Shown: positions 49,638 through 59,046, numbered from the stretch's first letter. The stretch is DNA of 64,000 bases from Flavobacterium sp. TR2 (GCF_025252405.1 NZ_CP104307.1:4960001-5024000), one strand, 5' to 3'. The notes: generated by a model not told the origin, from the sequence alone. Numbers and translations: made by a program.

Positions 49638-49650
49638 TTACTGCTTTAGG
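49617..49650 (-). terminator. Terminator of the MHS-family transporter gene
   Basis: Arms AAGCAGTAAT and ATTACTGCTT around a 7-base loop, followed by eight T on the minus strand. The last T run joins the SdpI remnant. It begins 22 bases after the transporter stop codon. Confidence 0.75.
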
Positions 49651-49671
49651 AATATTTTAAATAAACTGTTT

Positions 49672-50949
49672 TTAGAATTTATGCTCGTCTTTGCTTATGA
49701 CCAAAAATGAAACTAAAGATATAATTGCTGCCCCAATTAAATAATAGCCGACATAGCTCACATCGTAGGTCTTAGCCAAATAAATTGCAATCATCGGCGC
49801 AAAAGCAGCTCCTAGAATTCCAGCCATATTAAAAGTCAAAGATGCTCCCGAATAACGAACATTCGTTGGAAACAATTCAGACAAAAAAGTCCCCAAAGGC
49901 CCGTACGTAAAGCCCATCAAAGACATTCCGATACAAGCAAAAATAGTAACCAAAGCAATATTTCCTGCACTCAAAAAGTAAGAAAAGAAAAATCCGAAAA
50001 CTGCAATTGCCGCTGTCGCTGCAATTAGCATTTTGCGACGGCCAATCTTATCTGCCACAACAGCTGAAACCGGAATAAAAAGCGCAAAAAATAATACCGA
50101 GAATAATTGAATCAGTAATCCGTCTCTTTTAGCAATCCCCAAATCTGAAGTGGCCCAGCTTAATGTAAAAACGGTCATCAGATAAAAAACCAAAAACGTT
50201 GTAATTGCTGCAAGAGTTCCAAAAATCAACTGATTTTTATATGACTTCACTATTTCTAAAAAAGGAACCTTTACCTCTTCTTCATGTTTTTTAGCATTTT
50301 CAAACGAAGGCGTTTCTGTAATTTTTGTTCTAATGTAAAATCCGACTATTACCAAAAGCGCACTGGCAATAAACGGAATTCTCCAGCCATAATTCATAAA
50401 ATCTTCATTACTCATCGAATCGGTAAGCAATAAAAAAGTTCCGCCCGAAAGCAGCAACCCGATTGGAGCTCCCAATTGCGGAAACATTCCGTACCACGCA
50501 CGCTTATTTGGCGGCGCGTTCTCGATTGCAAGCAAAACAGCTCCGCCCCACTCACCTCCTAAACCAACTCCTTGCCCAAATCGGCAAAGCATTAATAATA
50601 GCGGAGCGGCAACACCAATACTAGCATAGCTAGGCAAAAATCCAATAGTCACTGTCGAAATCCCCATTGTTAGTAAAGCCGCAACAAGAGTAAATTTACG
50701 TCCGATCTTATCCCCGTAATGTCCAAAAAAAGCAGAACCTAACGGACGAGATAAAAAGGCAATCGAGAAAGTTGCTAACGATTCTAGAGTGGCCATCGTT
50801 GGATCTGAACCTGGAAAAAATAATTGTGGAAAAACCAATACCGCAGCATTAGCATAAATATAAAAATCAAAAAATTCGATTGTCGTGCCTATAAGGCTTC
50901 CAAAAAGAACGTGCTTTAACGAGTTCTTTTTATTGGGGTTATTTTCCAT
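49672..50949 (-). CDS. MHS-family (MFS) transporter, proline/betaine or dicarboxylate type
   Basis: A 425-residue transporter from the ATG at 50949 (MENNPNKKNSLKHVLFGSLIGTTIEFFDFYIYANAA); the frame extends nine codons further up, but this ATG fits the family. Twelve hydrophobic segments. The metabolite:H+ symporter (MHS) signature is visible: FGSLIGTTIEFFDFY, GHYGDKIGRK, RFGQGVGLGGEWGGAVLLAIEN, and the loop VADKIGRRKMLI. Members import proline/betaine, citrate, alpha-ketoglutarate or shikimate; which is transported here cannot be told. Monocistronic, with a terminator. Confidence 0.93.
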   Translation of the reverse strand: MENNPNKKNSLKHVLFGSLIGTTIEFFDFYIYANAAVLVFPQLFFPGSDPTMATLESLATFSIAFLSRPLGSAFFGHYGDKIGRKFTLVAALLTMGISTVTIGFLPSYASIGVAAPLLLMLCRFGQGVGLGGEWGGAVLLAIENAPPNKRAWYGMFPQLGAPIGLLLSGGTFLLLTDSMSNEDFMNYGWRIPFIASALLVIVGFYIRTKITETPSFENAKKHEEEVKVPFLEIVKSYKNQLIFGTLAAITTFLVFYLMTVFTLSWATSDLGIAKRDGLLIQLFSVLFFALFIPVSAVVADKIGRRKMLIAATAAIAVFGFFFSYFLSAGNIALVTIFACIGMSLMGFTYGPLGTFLSELFPTNVRYSGASLTFNMAGILGAAFAPMIAIYLAKTYDVSYVGYYLIGAAIISLVSFLVISKDEHKF

Positions 50950-51217
50950 GAAAACTGATATCTTTTTTACTTGCAAAAATAGAGTTTCATTATTAATAAT
51001 TCACAATTACACAAATTACTTTTACAACTACATTACATTTTTAACAAATTAGATAAATTATCAATTTTAACCAACCTCCCAAAATAAAAATTTAAAATCC
51101 TGATTACAACGTTTTTAAAAGCATCAGAAAAAAAATCAATTCTTAAGCAATTGTTAATAGCGTTTTTAACTGTATATTTTCATTAAATTTACAGCTATCA
51201 AAAATAAACTTAAAATT

Positions 51218-52807
51218 ATGCCTACCGACTGTATCAGCTTTCAATCTTCTGGATATTTCTCTAAACTAATGCAGGATTATTTAGATCAAAAGCCAGAATT
51301 AAAACCGCTGTACAATAATTTTCCAACCTTAGAAAATTTTGAAAAACAAATTGCTGAAAAATCAGCCAATTTTGATCATAACAACCGAGCTGTTTTGACT
51401 TATGCTTTGCATAAGCAATACCAAAACATTGAAATCTCTGATTTAACCAGACAGAATATTTCGCTTTTAGCACTCGAAAATACTTTTACAATTACAACAG
51501 GACATCAGTTAAATCTTTTTAGCGGACCGCTGTATTTTTTATATAAAATTATTTCTGCAATTAATTTAACCAAAGAATTAAAGTCGAAATACCCTTCATA
51601 CAATTTTGTTCCCGTTTATTGGATGGCGACAGAAGACCACGATTTTGAAGAAATCAATTATTTTAATTTTAAAGGAAAGAAAATCCGCTGGAACGCTGAA
51701 AGCACCGGCCCTGTAGGAAGGCTTTCAACTGAAGGTTTAGAAGATTTATTTGAAATCTATTCTAAAGAATTAGGTTCAAGCACCAACGCCAATGCCTTGA
51801 AAAAGCTTTTTGAAGACGCTTACTTAAAACACGAAAATCTAGCCGATGCCACTCGTTATTTGGCCAATGCTCTTTTTTCTTCCTACGGTTTGGTTATTAT
51901 CGATGCAGATGACGCCGATTTAAAACGCGCTTTTATACCGTTCGCAAAAGAAGAATTGGAAAATCAAACTTCGTTTAAAGCAGTTCAAAAATCTATTGAA
52001 GAACTTAAGGAATATGCTGTCCAGGTAAATCCGCGTGAGATTAACTTATTCTATATTGAAGATAAGATACGCGAAAGAATCATTCTGGAACAAGATAAAT
52101 ATCTGGTTAACAATACTAAAATCTCGTTTTCAAAAGATGAAATTTTCAAACTGTTAGAAAGCAATCCTGAAAAATTCAGTCCAAATGTGATTATGCGTCC
52201 GTTATACCAAGAAATTATCCTTCCTAATCTCTGCTATATTGGCGGAGGCGGAGAAATCGCTTATTGGCTAGAACTTAAAGCTTTTTTTGAGGCTGTAAAC
52301 ATAACATTTCCAATATTGTTAATTCGTAATTCTGTTCTTTTGGCAACAGAAAAGCAAGTTAAAAAAGCAGATAATCTAGGTTTGACTTGGAAAGATTTAT
52401 TCAGCAAATCGGAGAATTTAACTAATGAAATCACACATAAACTTTCTCCTTTTCCAATTGATTTAACTCCTCAGAAAGAAACACTTGAAAAGCAGTTTGC
52501 CTATCTTTTTGAATTGGCCGAAAAGACCGATAAATCTTTTTCTGGAGCCGTAAAAGCGCAAGAAGTAAAACAAAAGAAAGGTCTAGAAAATCTGGAAAAG
52601 AGATTATTAAAAGCCCAAAAAAGAAAACTTCAGGATCAGCTGCAGCGAGTTACTGATTTGCAATGCGAATTGTTCCCGAACAACAGCCTTCAAGAGCGTC
52701 AAGCCAATTTTTCTGAATTTTATTTAGAAAAAGGAGAACAGTTGATTCCGCTTTTAATTCAAAAATTAAAACCTTTAGAACATAATTTTGACATCATAAT
52801 AATCTAA
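51218..52807 (+). CDS. bshC: Bacillithiol synthase, cysteine-adding enzyme BshC
   Basis: A 529-residue cytoplasmic enzyme, the putative cysteine ligase of bacillithiol biosynthesis, which adds Cys to glucosaminyl malate. Length matches the family. Motifs: TTGHQLNLFSGPLYFLYKIISAI, YWMATEDHDFEEINYFNFKGK (near residue 145), RPLYQEIILPNLCYIGGGGEIAYWLEL, PILLIRNSVL. A coiled-coil section occurs near 440-490 (KAQEVKQKKGLENLEKRLLKAQ). Bacteroidota use bacillithiol, so the call fits. The upstream gap of 241 bases is AT rich. Confidence 0.95.
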   Translation: MPTDCISFQSSGYFSKLMQDYLDQKPELKPLYNNFPTLENFEKQIAEKSANFDHNNRAVLTYALHKQYQNIEISDLTRQNISLLALENTFTITTGHQLNLFSGPLYFLYKIISAINLTKELKSKYPSYNFVPVYWMATEDHDFEEINYFNFKGKKIRWNAESTGPVGRLSTEGLEDLFEIYSKELGSSTNANALKKLFEDAYLKHENLADATRYLANALFSSYGLVIIDADDADLKRAFIPFAKEELENQTSFKAVQKSIEELKEYAVQVNPREINLFYIEDKIRERIILEQDKYLVNNTKISFSKDEIFKLLESNPEKFSPNVIMRPLYQEIILPNLCYIGGGGEIAYWLELKAFFEAVNITFPILLIRNSVLLATEKQVKKADNLGLTWKDLFSKSENLTNEITHKLSPFPIDLTPQKETLEKQFAYLFELAEKTDKSFSGAVKAQEVKQKKGLENLEKRLLKAQKRKLQDQLQRVTDLQCELFPNNSLQERQANFSEFYLEKGEQLIPLLIQKLKPLEHNFDIIII

Positions 52808-52931
52808 AATAAGTATCTTTAGAAATTCAAAAGCGATAATTTAGGGACAAATAACCAGCTCACTTCCGACATTATCGCTCTCTCAAACCAAATAGAATTA
52901 TTTTTTATAACCTATTTAACGACCTAACCAA

Positions 52932-54203
52932 ATGGTAAGAGAACGCCTAATTTCGCTTGATGTCTTTCGCGGACTGACTATTCTATTGATGACTATTGTA
53001 AACAATCCTGGCGATTGGGGAAATGTTTACCCCCCGCTTTTGCACGCAAACTGGAACGGCTGCACGCCAACCGACCTTGTGTTTCCTTTTTTTATTTTTA
53101 TAATGGGAGTCGCTGTACCGCTTGCAATGCCAGAAAAAAAATATGATGAGACCACATTTAACAAAATTCTGATTCGTTCTTTAAGAATGTTCTGTTTAGG
53201 AATTTTCTTTAATTTCTTTGGCAAAATTCAGCTTTTCGGTTTAGAAGGAATCCCGCTTCTCCTGGGCAGATTAATCATTACTTTCGCAGTTGGTTATGCG
53301 CTGATGGGAAATCTCAGCAACCGACTAAAAAACATTTTTGCCTTTAGCATATTAGCATTATATCTGATTTTAGCTTACGGAGGCTTTGAAAACTATGCAG
53401 ATGTGAGACTGCCTGGGGTTCTACAGCGTATTGCAGTAGTTTATTTTGTTGTTTCGCTATTGTATTTAAAAACCTCCCGAAAAACGCAGCTGATAACAGG
53501 AATCATTTTGCTTTTTGGCTATTGGGCCGTTATGACTTTAATTCCTGTCCCTGGAATTGGAGAAGCAAATTTAGAAAAAGGAACCAATTTAGCCGCTTGG
53601 GTTGACAGCGTCTTATTGAAAGGACATATGTATCACGAAACCAATACTTGGGATCCTGAAGGAATCTTAAGTACGTTTCCGCCAATTGTAAACGGAATTA
53701 TCGGTTTATTTATTGGTCAAATTTTACTGCTTAGCGTAACTAAAATCCAAAAAGCTCAAAGAATGGGAATGATCGGCACCTCGCTTATCTTTTTCGGATT
53801 AATCTGGGATTTAGTTTTTCCAATTAACAAATCGATTTGGACAAGCAGCTATGTTTTATACACCACGGGATTAGCAACAGTTTGTCTGACAGTTTTGTAT
53901 TATATCATTGACATAAAAGAATTCAAAAAAGGATTTAAGCTATTTGTCATTTGGGGAGTAAACCCAATGATTGTTTTCTTTGCTTCACAGATTATCCCGC
54001 AGGCTTTAGTCATGATTCGTTTTCAGCATCCGTCACTTGCTGGCGAACAAACCAATCTTTTAGATTATTTATACCGTTTCGGAATTGCGCCTTGGTTCAG
54101 CAATCCTATGAATGCTTCTCTAGCCGGCGCTTTAACTTACGTTGGAATTTGGACTTTTATTTTATGGATTTTCTATAGAAACAAATTAATATTCAAAGTA
54201 TAA
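52932..54203 (+). CDS. DUF5009/DUF1624-type membrane acyltransferase (HGSNAT-like)
   Basis: A 423-residue inner membrane protein with about 10-11 hydrophobic segments. The N-terminus MVRERLISLDVFRGLTILLMTIVNNPGDW and HANWNGCTPTDLVFPFFIFIMGVA are the hallmarks of the family related to human heparan-alpha-glucosaminide N-acetyltransferase (COG4299, NagX-like). The conserved His of HANW is the proposed catalytic or acetyl-carrying residue in the human enzyme. In Bacteroidota such proteins often accompany glycan genes; the acceptor here is unknown. It follows bshC by 124 bases and ends before a terminator at 54223. Confidence 0.87.
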   Translation: MVRERLISLDVFRGLTILLMTIVNNPGDWGNVYPPLLHANWNGCTPTDLVFPFFIFIMGVAVPLAMPEKKYDETTFNKILIRSLRMFCLGIFFNFFGKIQLFGLEGIPLLLGRLIITFAVGYALMGNLSNRLKNIFAFSILALYLILAYGGFENYADVRLPGVLQRIAVVYFVVSLLYLKTSRKTQLITGIILLFGYWAVMTLIPVPGIGEANLEKGTNLAAWVDSVLLKGHMYHETNTWDPEGILSTFPPIVNGIIGLFIGQILLLSVTKIQKAQRMGMIGTSLIFFGLIWDLVFPINKSIWTSSYVLYTTGLATVCLTVLYYIIDIKEFKKGFKLFVIWGVNPMIVFFASQIIPQALVMIRFQHPSLAGEQTNLLDYLYRFGIAPWFSNPMNASLAGALTYVGIWTFILWIFYRNKLIFKV

Positions 54204-54222
54204 TTTTGAACGATAGAAGTAG

Positions 54223-54249
54223 AGACGCACAGCAGTGCGTCTTTTTTTT
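54223..54249 (+). terminator. Terminator / dispersed hairpin after the acyltransferase gene
   Basis: Arms AGACGCAC and GTGCGTCT around AGCA, followed by an eight-base T run, 20 bases after the stop. The same AGACGCAC hairpin type appears at 10965-10987. Confidence 0.75.
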
Positions 54250-54400
54250 AATTGCATATCAACTATGCGATAACTACCACAACGCTACAATTTAAATGAA
54301 CTTATATAACTTATATGGTTCAAAAAAGGTTTTCTAATCAAAACATCACTCTAAAGCGTTTTAATTATGATTTTATTAAAATCAATTCATAAAAAAAGTA

Positions 54401-54408
54401 TACTTTTG
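54401..54408 (+). promoter_or_regulatory. -7 promoter element (TACTTTTG) of ndk
   Basis: TACTTTTG matches TAnnTTTG and is followed by CACAAAA, 23 bases before the ndk start codon. No TTG box at 19 bases; upstream is A/T rich. Confidence 0.5.
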
Positions 54409-54431
54409 CACAAAATTTAATAAAATAAAAA

Positions 54432-54851
54432 ATGGCAACAAATAGAACTTTTACAATGATTAAACCAGATGCTGTTGCAAACGGACACATCGGGAATATC
54501 TTAGCAATGATTACTAATGGCGGTTTCAAAATCGTTTCATTAAAATTAACTCAATTAACTGTAGCTGATGCTAAAGCATTTTACGCAGTACACGCAGAAA
54601 GACCTTTCTACGGAGAGTTAGTTGAATTCATGTCTCGCGGACCAATTGTTGCTGCTATTTTAGAAAAAGAAAACGCAGTAGAAGATTTCAGAACTTTAAT
54701 TGGTGCTACAAACCCAGCTGAAGCTGCTGAAGGAACTATTCGTAAAGCATACGCTACTTCAATCGGAGAAAATGCAGTTCACGGATCTGACAGTGACGAA
54801 AACGCTGCTATCGAAAGCGCATTCCACTTTGCAGGAAGAGAGCAGTTCTAA
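54432..54851 (+). CDS. ndk: Nucleoside diphosphate kinase
   Basis: A 139-residue enzyme that transfers the terminal phosphate between nucleoside triphosphates and diphosphates. Seen: [17 protein letters not shown] at the N-terminus, [20 protein letters not shown], and the active-site His in [21 protein letters not shown], the classic NDK motif. Length and motifs are normal. Monocistronic with its own promoter element and a strong terminator. Confidence 0.98.
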   Translation: MATNRTFTMIKPDAVANGHIGNILAMITNGGFKIVSLKLTQLTVADAKAFYAVHAERPFYGELVEFMSRGPIVAAILEKENAVEDFRTLIGATNPAEAAEGTIRKAYATSIGENAVHGSDSDENAAIESAFHFAGREQF

Positions 54852-54859
54852 GACTTCTT

Positions 54860-54908
54860 AAATCATAAAAAAAACCGCTCCATAACTGAAGCGGTTTTTT
54901 TATGATTT
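54860..54908. terminator. Bidirectional terminator between ndk and a secreted-protein gene
   Basis: Arms AAAAAACCGCT and AGCGGTTTTTT, extended outward by AAATCAT / ATGATTT to about 19 paired bases, with T runs on both sides; between the convergent ndk and 54916 genes. Confidence 0.85.
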
Positions 54909-54915
54909 AAAATAA

Positions 54916-55635
54916 TTAAAGACTTTCAGAAGTCTTCTTTACCATTTTCTCAACTCTGCCATCCAAATCTTTTAAAAGTTCGTCTAATGCACTTTCACAC
55001 ATTGGCAATACTTTATCAAAAGATAAAACAGGAATTCCTCCTACTATTGTTCCCGTTTTCTTTGAATTTGCCCCTTCGTTAAAAGCAAAAACTTTTTTCC
55101 CATTTTTATCATACAAAGCGATTCTTGCATAAGCTCTCATCTTAATAGTTCCAGTTCCTCCAACTGCAAACCCTTTTACTACAGCAAAATGAATTTCTGT
55201 AAACAAGACACCATCAGCATTATCTTTAAACATCGTAGCGGTTGCTACTTCATTTGCAGAACCATTTATTCCTTCATATATATATTTATATCCAGGGTAA
55301 TTGATAATATATTTTCCCTTTTCTCCCTCTCTATCAAAATGAGGAATATAATCAATATACTCTTGTTTTTGAGTTATATCTGTTTCAGGAAGTAAATCAA
55401 ATGGAAACTTTTTAGAATAATCATTAAAAAAAGCATTATGATACTTTTCCAAAATTGGTTGCAGGTTAAAATTTGGATTGTTCCCTAAATCTGTTACTGC
55501 AGCAACGGCACTTAAACCAAGCTCTGAAAGATCAATTGTTTTGTCAGTGTAAAAAGCAACAACAGCAACTTTTTTCTTTTGTGAATAACCTGTTAACGTA
55601 CATAATACGGCTAAAATTAGCAAAATTTTTTTCAT
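54916..55635 (-). CDS. Exported protein of unknown function
   Basis: A 239-residue protein with signal MKKILLILAVLCTLTGYSQ. The mature protein is a mixed alpha/beta sequence with KKVAVVAFYTDKTIDLSELG at the start, a middle NADGVLFTEIHFAVVKGFAVGGTGTIKMRAYARIALYD and a conserved-looking ending GTIVGGIPVLSFDKVLPMCESALDELLKDLD. No catalytic motif is recognised. The pattern resembles secreted Bacteroidota hypotheticals with a lipocalin- or TolB-like beta core. It converges with ndk. Confidence 0.7.
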   Translation of the reverse strand: MKKILLILAVLCTLTGYSQKKKVAVVAFYTDKTIDLSELGLSAVAAVTDLGNNPNFNLQPILEKYHNAFFNDYSKKFPFDLLPETDITQKQEYIDYIPHFDREGEKGKYIINYPGYKYIYEGINGSANEVATATMFKDNADGVLFTEIHFAVVKGFAVGGTGTIKMRAYARIALYDKNGKKVFAFNEGANSKKTGTIVGGIPVLSFDKVLPMCESALDELLKDLDGRVEKMVKKTSESL

Positions 55636-55764
55636 TGATTTTTATTATTTTGGGTTTATAAAAAGATGTTATTTTAAAGAAATAACTGCCCAAATGTATC
55701 GTAAAAAAAAACACTCCGCAATAGAAGTGTTAATTATTTTTCAAATTTATCTTACTAAAAAATA

Positions 55765-56061
55765 TTACCGCAATATAACGTCTTTCACCACCTCACGTCC
55801 CAATTCTTCATTGATCATTTTCACAATTTTATATTTTCCATGCGTTAATTCTTCGCGCAGAACAGAAGAACCCAATTCAACATAAAGCGTACTGCCTTTT
55901 AGAACAACATTTCGAGTATACGTATTCACGCCATTCCCCATAAGCTGCCTCCAAGCCTCACGAACATCGATTTGATCCATTCCAGGCTGTAATTTATTCA
56001 CCTGAATAATTTGCTGTAAAACAGCGCCAATAGTGGTTTCGCTATTTAGTCTTTTCGCCAT
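55765..56061 (-). CDS. DUF721-family protein (DciA-like)
   Basis: A 98-residue cytoplasmic protein of the DUF721 family, distantly related to the replicative helicase loader DciA. Marks: LQQIIQVNKLQPGMDQIDVREAWRQLMG, TRNVVLKGSTLYVELGSSVLREELTHGK and VKDVILR at the end. The start ATG lies inside the 3' end of the lipoprotein gene at 56042, a 20-base overlap, so the two are translated in tandem. Role in DNA replication is inferred from the family; weak. Confidence 0.85.
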   Translation of the reverse strand: MAKRLNSETTIGAVLQQIIQVNKLQPGMDQIDVREAWRQLMGNGVNTYTRNVVLKGSTLYVELGSSVLREELTHGKYKIVKMINEELGREVVKDVILR

Positions 56062-56482
56062 CGTTCAAAAGATTTACTGGTCCTGCTTTTTTATAATGAT
56101 ATTCTATTTTTTGAGGGTTTTTAACCACTAATTTGTCATCCGAAAGTGAAATAATTTCTTCGCTCCATTTGGCATATTTCGTTTTATAATCCAAGAAAAC
56201 CTGTTCCCCTGCAAAACGCACCGAAACATTCTCAAAAGTATCTGTTGTCAAAAATGTGCCGTCAAATTGCGGCATCACTTTCGTTCGCACACCTTTATTA
56301 TCCTTAATCTGAAAAAAATCAAAAGTCTCATTCATTTTATACTCCTTCTCTTCACCTTTCTCAAAAACCACTTTTTCAATTTCCCAATAGCCATTCAATT
56401 TAGCAATATCTGCCGGTTTTATTTCCTGTCTGCAGCTCACAAACAAAAGCGAACAAAACAACACAATGAAAGCATTTTTCAT
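56042..56482 (-). CDS. Lipocalin-like lipoprotein
   Basis: A 146-residue lipoprotein with lipobox LFVSC (Cys17) and RQE behind it. The mature part begins with a lipocalin-like signature (AKLNGYWEIEKVVFEKGEEKEY) and has beta-hairpins such as FDFFQIKDNKGVRTKVMPQFDG. It is upstream of the DUF721 gene with an overlap of 20 bases. Ligand unknown. Confidence 0.8.
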   Translation of the reverse strand: MKNAFIVLFCSLLFVSCRQEIKPADIAKLNGYWEIEKVVFEKGEEKEYKMNETFDFFQIKDNKGVRTKVMPQFDGTFLTTDTFENVSVRFAGEQVFLDYKTKYAKWSEEIISLSDDKLVVKNPQKIEYHYKKAGPVNLLNDGEKTK

Positions 56483-56533
56483 AAATAAAAATATTAAAAT
56501 TTATTCTTTTTTCTTTAAATGAAGTCGAAGATT

Positions 56534-56642
56534 TAGGAGCTAATCCTGCTGTCCGCTGTATTCCCGATAAACCAAAACTACGGCTAAAAAGCCTTGTTTT
56601 TCTAAATCGGGAGATGCCACTCTCATCAGGGCTAGGGCTTCC
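56534..56642 (-). repeat. Structured dispersed element, copy 2
   Basis: About 109 bases. The minus-strand reading begins GGAAGCCCTAGCCCTGATG and ends ACAGCAGGATTAGCTCC, matching the framing parts of copy 1 at 27691 (CCTAGCCCCGATAG and GCGGGATTAGCTCC), but its central hairpin differs (GGCTTTTTAGCC-type loop). It lies between divergent genes (lipoprotein and serine hydrolase). Confidence 0.65.
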
Positions 56643-56769
56643 GTTTTCAAAAGAAATTTCTTGGACTACAAAGATACTCTTATAATCATCAAAAGAAATA
56701 AAAAATCAAAAAACACATTAAACTATTTTGCATATTTTTGGTCAAACCCCAAAACCAAAAACTAAAAAC

Positions 56770-57840
56770 ATGAACCGAATAATTTGCACCATCCTGACAT
56801 TCTTATCATTAACCTCATGCAGTAAAGATTCAGCAGAACAAGACCCTCTTCCGGCTCCCGAAGAAAAAATGTATTTTCCTCCATTAACAGGAACAGCTTG
56901 GGAAACAAAATCTATCGCCGATCTAAAATGGAATCAAAATGCAGTACAGCCGCTTCTAGATTATTTAGAACTCAAAAACTCTAAATCATTCATGATTTTA
57001 ATAAACGGACGAATTGTTTTAGAAAACTATTTCAATAACCATACAGCCACAACAAACTGGTATTGGGCAAGCGCAGGAAAAACATTAACCTCAACCATGA
57101 CAGGAATTGCTCAGCAAGAAGGACTCTTAAACATCAACAATAAAGTCTCTGATTATATTGGAACTGGCTGGACAAGCGAACCCCTTGCAAAAGAAAACTT
57201 GATTACCTGCAAGCAACTTTTAACCATGACCTCTGGACTTGACGATACCTCAGACGAAGTTGATCCAGAAGATTTAATCTATAAAGCCGATGCAGGAACA
57301 AGATGGGCTTATCATAATGTATACGTAAAACTTCAGGATGTTGTAGCAAAAGCAAGCAACCAAACTTGGGAGAATTATTTCAATACCAAATTAAGAGACA
57401 AAATCGGCATGAATGGCACTTGGGTTCAACTTGGCGTAAATAGCGTTTACACGAGCACAACAAGAAGCATGGCACGTTTCGGATTATTAATGCTGAATAA
57501 AGGAAAATGGGAAAATAACATCATTCTGAATGAAGCCTTCTTTAATGAAGCAACCTCAACTTCTCAAAACATTAATTTAGGTTATGGGTATTTGTGGTGG
57601 CTAAACGGAAAATCAAGTTATCATTTGCCGCAATCTCAACTAACCTTTCAGGGAAGCGTTATCCCAACTGGACCAACTGATATGTTTATGGCTTTAGGAA
57701 AAAATGATCAGAAAATATATGTAATTCCAAGCAAAAAAATGGTCGTCATCAGAATGGGAGATGCTGCAGACAACGTAAATCTGGCTTTATCCGATTTTGA
57801 TAAAACGCTATGGGAGAAAATCAATGCATTATACCAGTAA
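56770..57840 (+). CDS. Beta-lactamase-like serine hydrolase lipoprotein (class C family)
   Basis: A 356-residue member of the serine beta-lactamase/penicillin-binding-like family. The ATG at 56770 gives the lipoprotein signal MNRIICTILTFLSLTSC (Cys17); an upstream in-frame ATG would add 14 polar residues. Active-site marks: Ser101-x-x-Lys104 (SAGK), Tyr181-x-Asn183 (YHN). The third motif is not clear near residue 335. It may act on peptidoglycan, D-amino acid or ester substrates rather than lactam antibiotics. A long palindrome follows the stop. Confidence 0.88.
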   Translation: MNRIICTILTFLSLTSCSKDSAEQDPLPAPEEKMYFPPLTGTAWETKSIADLKWNQNAVQPLLDYLELKNSKSFMILINGRIVLENYFNNHTATTNWYWASAGKTLTSTMTGIAQQEGLLNINNKVSDYIGTGWTSEPLAKENLITCKQLLTMTSGLDDTSDEVDPEDLIYKADAGTRWAYHNVYVKLQDVVAKASNQTWENYFNTKLRDKIGMNGTWVQLGVNSVYTSTTRSMARFGLLMLNKGKWENNIILNEAFFNEATSTSQNINLGYGYLWWLNGKSSYHLPQSQLTFQGSVIPTGPTDMFMALGKNDQKIYVIPSKKMVVIRMGDAADNVNLALSDFDKTLWEKINALYQ

Positions 57841-57845
57841 AAAAA

Positions 57846-57891
57846 GAGCTTTTAAATAAAAGTCGTTAAAAACACTTTTATTTAAAAGCTC
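57846..57891. terminator. 18-base perfect stem, terminator-like
   Basis: GAGCTTTTAAATAAAAGT and its perfect reverse complement around a 10-base loop, just after the serine hydrolase stop and 31 bases before the tiny gene that runs in the opposite direction. It probably ends transcription from both sides. Confidence 0.7.
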
Positions 57892-57921
57892 AAATATTTT
57901 TAGAACAATAACTAGATAAAA

Positions 57922-58086
57922 CTATCGGTTTGTTTTTATTCTTTTAAGAACCCCTAAAAAGAATAAAACAATTCCCAGTACCAATAGAATATAATATATT
58001 GAGATATTCTTATCCTTTAAAACATTTGCCAATACAAAAGATATTACACTAGCAAAATAGAACGTTAGAGCTGATATATTTTTCAT
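57922..58086 (-). CDS. Small two-helix membrane protein (54 residues)
   Basis: An intact frame of 55 codons starting 6 bases after the ftsY stop (ATG at 58086). The product MKNISALTFYFASVISFVLAN... has two hydrophobic segments (about residues 6-22 and 31-48) separated by a charged KDKN turn and ends with a basic tail (LKRIKTNR), so positive-inside topology with both ends in the cytoplasm is likely. It is read from the same strand as ftsY and may be cotranscribed. No family is recognised. Too short for many gene finders. Confidence 0.6.
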   Translation of the reverse strand: MKNISALTFYFASVISFVLANVLKDKNISIYYILLVLGIVLFFLGVLKRIKTNR

Positions 58087-58092
58087 TACATT

Positions 58093-59046
58093 TTATTTAA
58101 AGAAGCTATCAACAAACTCGTATTTATTAAAGACCTGCAAATCTTCGATTCCTTCACCAACACCAATGTATTTCACCGGAATTTGAAACTGATCTGAAAT
58201 ACCAATTACAACTCCTCCTTTTGCAGTTCCATCCAATTTAGTCACAGCCAATGAAGTAACTTCTGTCGCAGCCGTAAATTGTTTTGCCTGTTCAAAAGCA
58301 TTCTGCCCAGTTGATCCGTCCAAAACCAAAAGCACATCGTGAGGCGCATCGGCAACCACTTTCTGCATGACGCGTTTAACTTTTGTAAGCTCATTCATCA
58401 AGTTGATTTTATTATGAAGACGACCTGCCGTATCAATAATAACAACATCAGCATCTTGCGCAACCGCCGACTGCAAAGTATCAAAAGCTACAGAAGCAGG
58501 ATCGCTTCCCATTTGCTGTCTTACAATAGGCACATTTACACGATCAGCCCAAACTTGCAATTGGTCGATCGCTGCAGCACGAAATGTATCTGCCGCACCT
58601 AAAACCACTTTATGACCTGCTTTTTTAAATTGATAAGCCAATTTACCGATTGTTGTAGTTTTTCCAACTCCATTTACTCCAACAACCATTAAGACATAAG
58701 GCTTTTTATCTTTTGGAATTTCAAATTCTGTCGCTTCACCTGTATTGGTTTCAGACAATAAAGCCCCTATTTCATCGCGAAGAATTTGATTTAACTCCTC
58801 TGTTCCAAGATATTTATCCTCAGCAACACGTTTTTCAATTCTTTCAATGATTTTCAAAGTAGTATTTACCCCAACATCCGAAGCTACAAGAACTTCCTCC
58901 AGATTATCTAAAACATCATCATCAACTTTAGATTTCCCTGCAACGGCCTTGCTTAACTTCGAGAAAAAAGTAGTTTTCGTTTTTTCAAGACCTTTGTCTA
59001 AAGTCTCTTTTTTTTCGGTAGAGAATAATTTTTTAAAAAAACTCAT
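58093..59046 (-). CDS. ftsY: Signal recognition particle receptor FtsY
   Basis: A 317-residue SRP-receptor GTPase that delivers ribosome-nascent chain complexes to the translocon. NG domains: G1 GVNGVGKTTTIGKLA (residues about 122-137), DTFRAAAIDQLQVWADR, G3 DTAGRLHNK, G4 TKLDGTAKGG and the C-terminal YIGVGEGIEDLQVF. The acidic A domain of E. coli is absent, as in other Bacteroidota, so membrane contact is through the short N-terminal helix (MSFFKKLFS). It follows DUF4295, rpmG, rpmB and cinA on the same strand. Confidence 0.97.
   Translation of the reverse strand: MSFFKKLFSTEKKETLDKGLEKTKTTFFSKLSKAVAGKSKVDDDVLDNLEEVLVASDVGVNTTLKIIERIEKRVAEDKYLGTEELNQILRDEIGALLSETNTGEATEFEIPKDKKPYVLMVVGVNGVGKTTTIGKLAYQFKKAGHKVVLGAADTFRAAAIDQLQVWADRVNVPIVRQQMGSDPASVAFDTLQSAVAQDADVVIIDTAGRLHNKINLMNELTKVKRVMQKVVADAPHDVLLVLDGSTGQNAFEQAKQFTAATEVTSLAVTKLDGTAKGGVVIGISDQFQIPVKYIGVGEGIEDLQVFNKYEFVDSFFK

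Noticed and set aside
56770..57840. Serine hydrolase as an antibiotic-resistance beta-lactamase
   Set aside because: Only the generic SxxK and YxN motifs are seen. As a lipoprotein in a core setting it is more likely an esterase or peptidase-like member.
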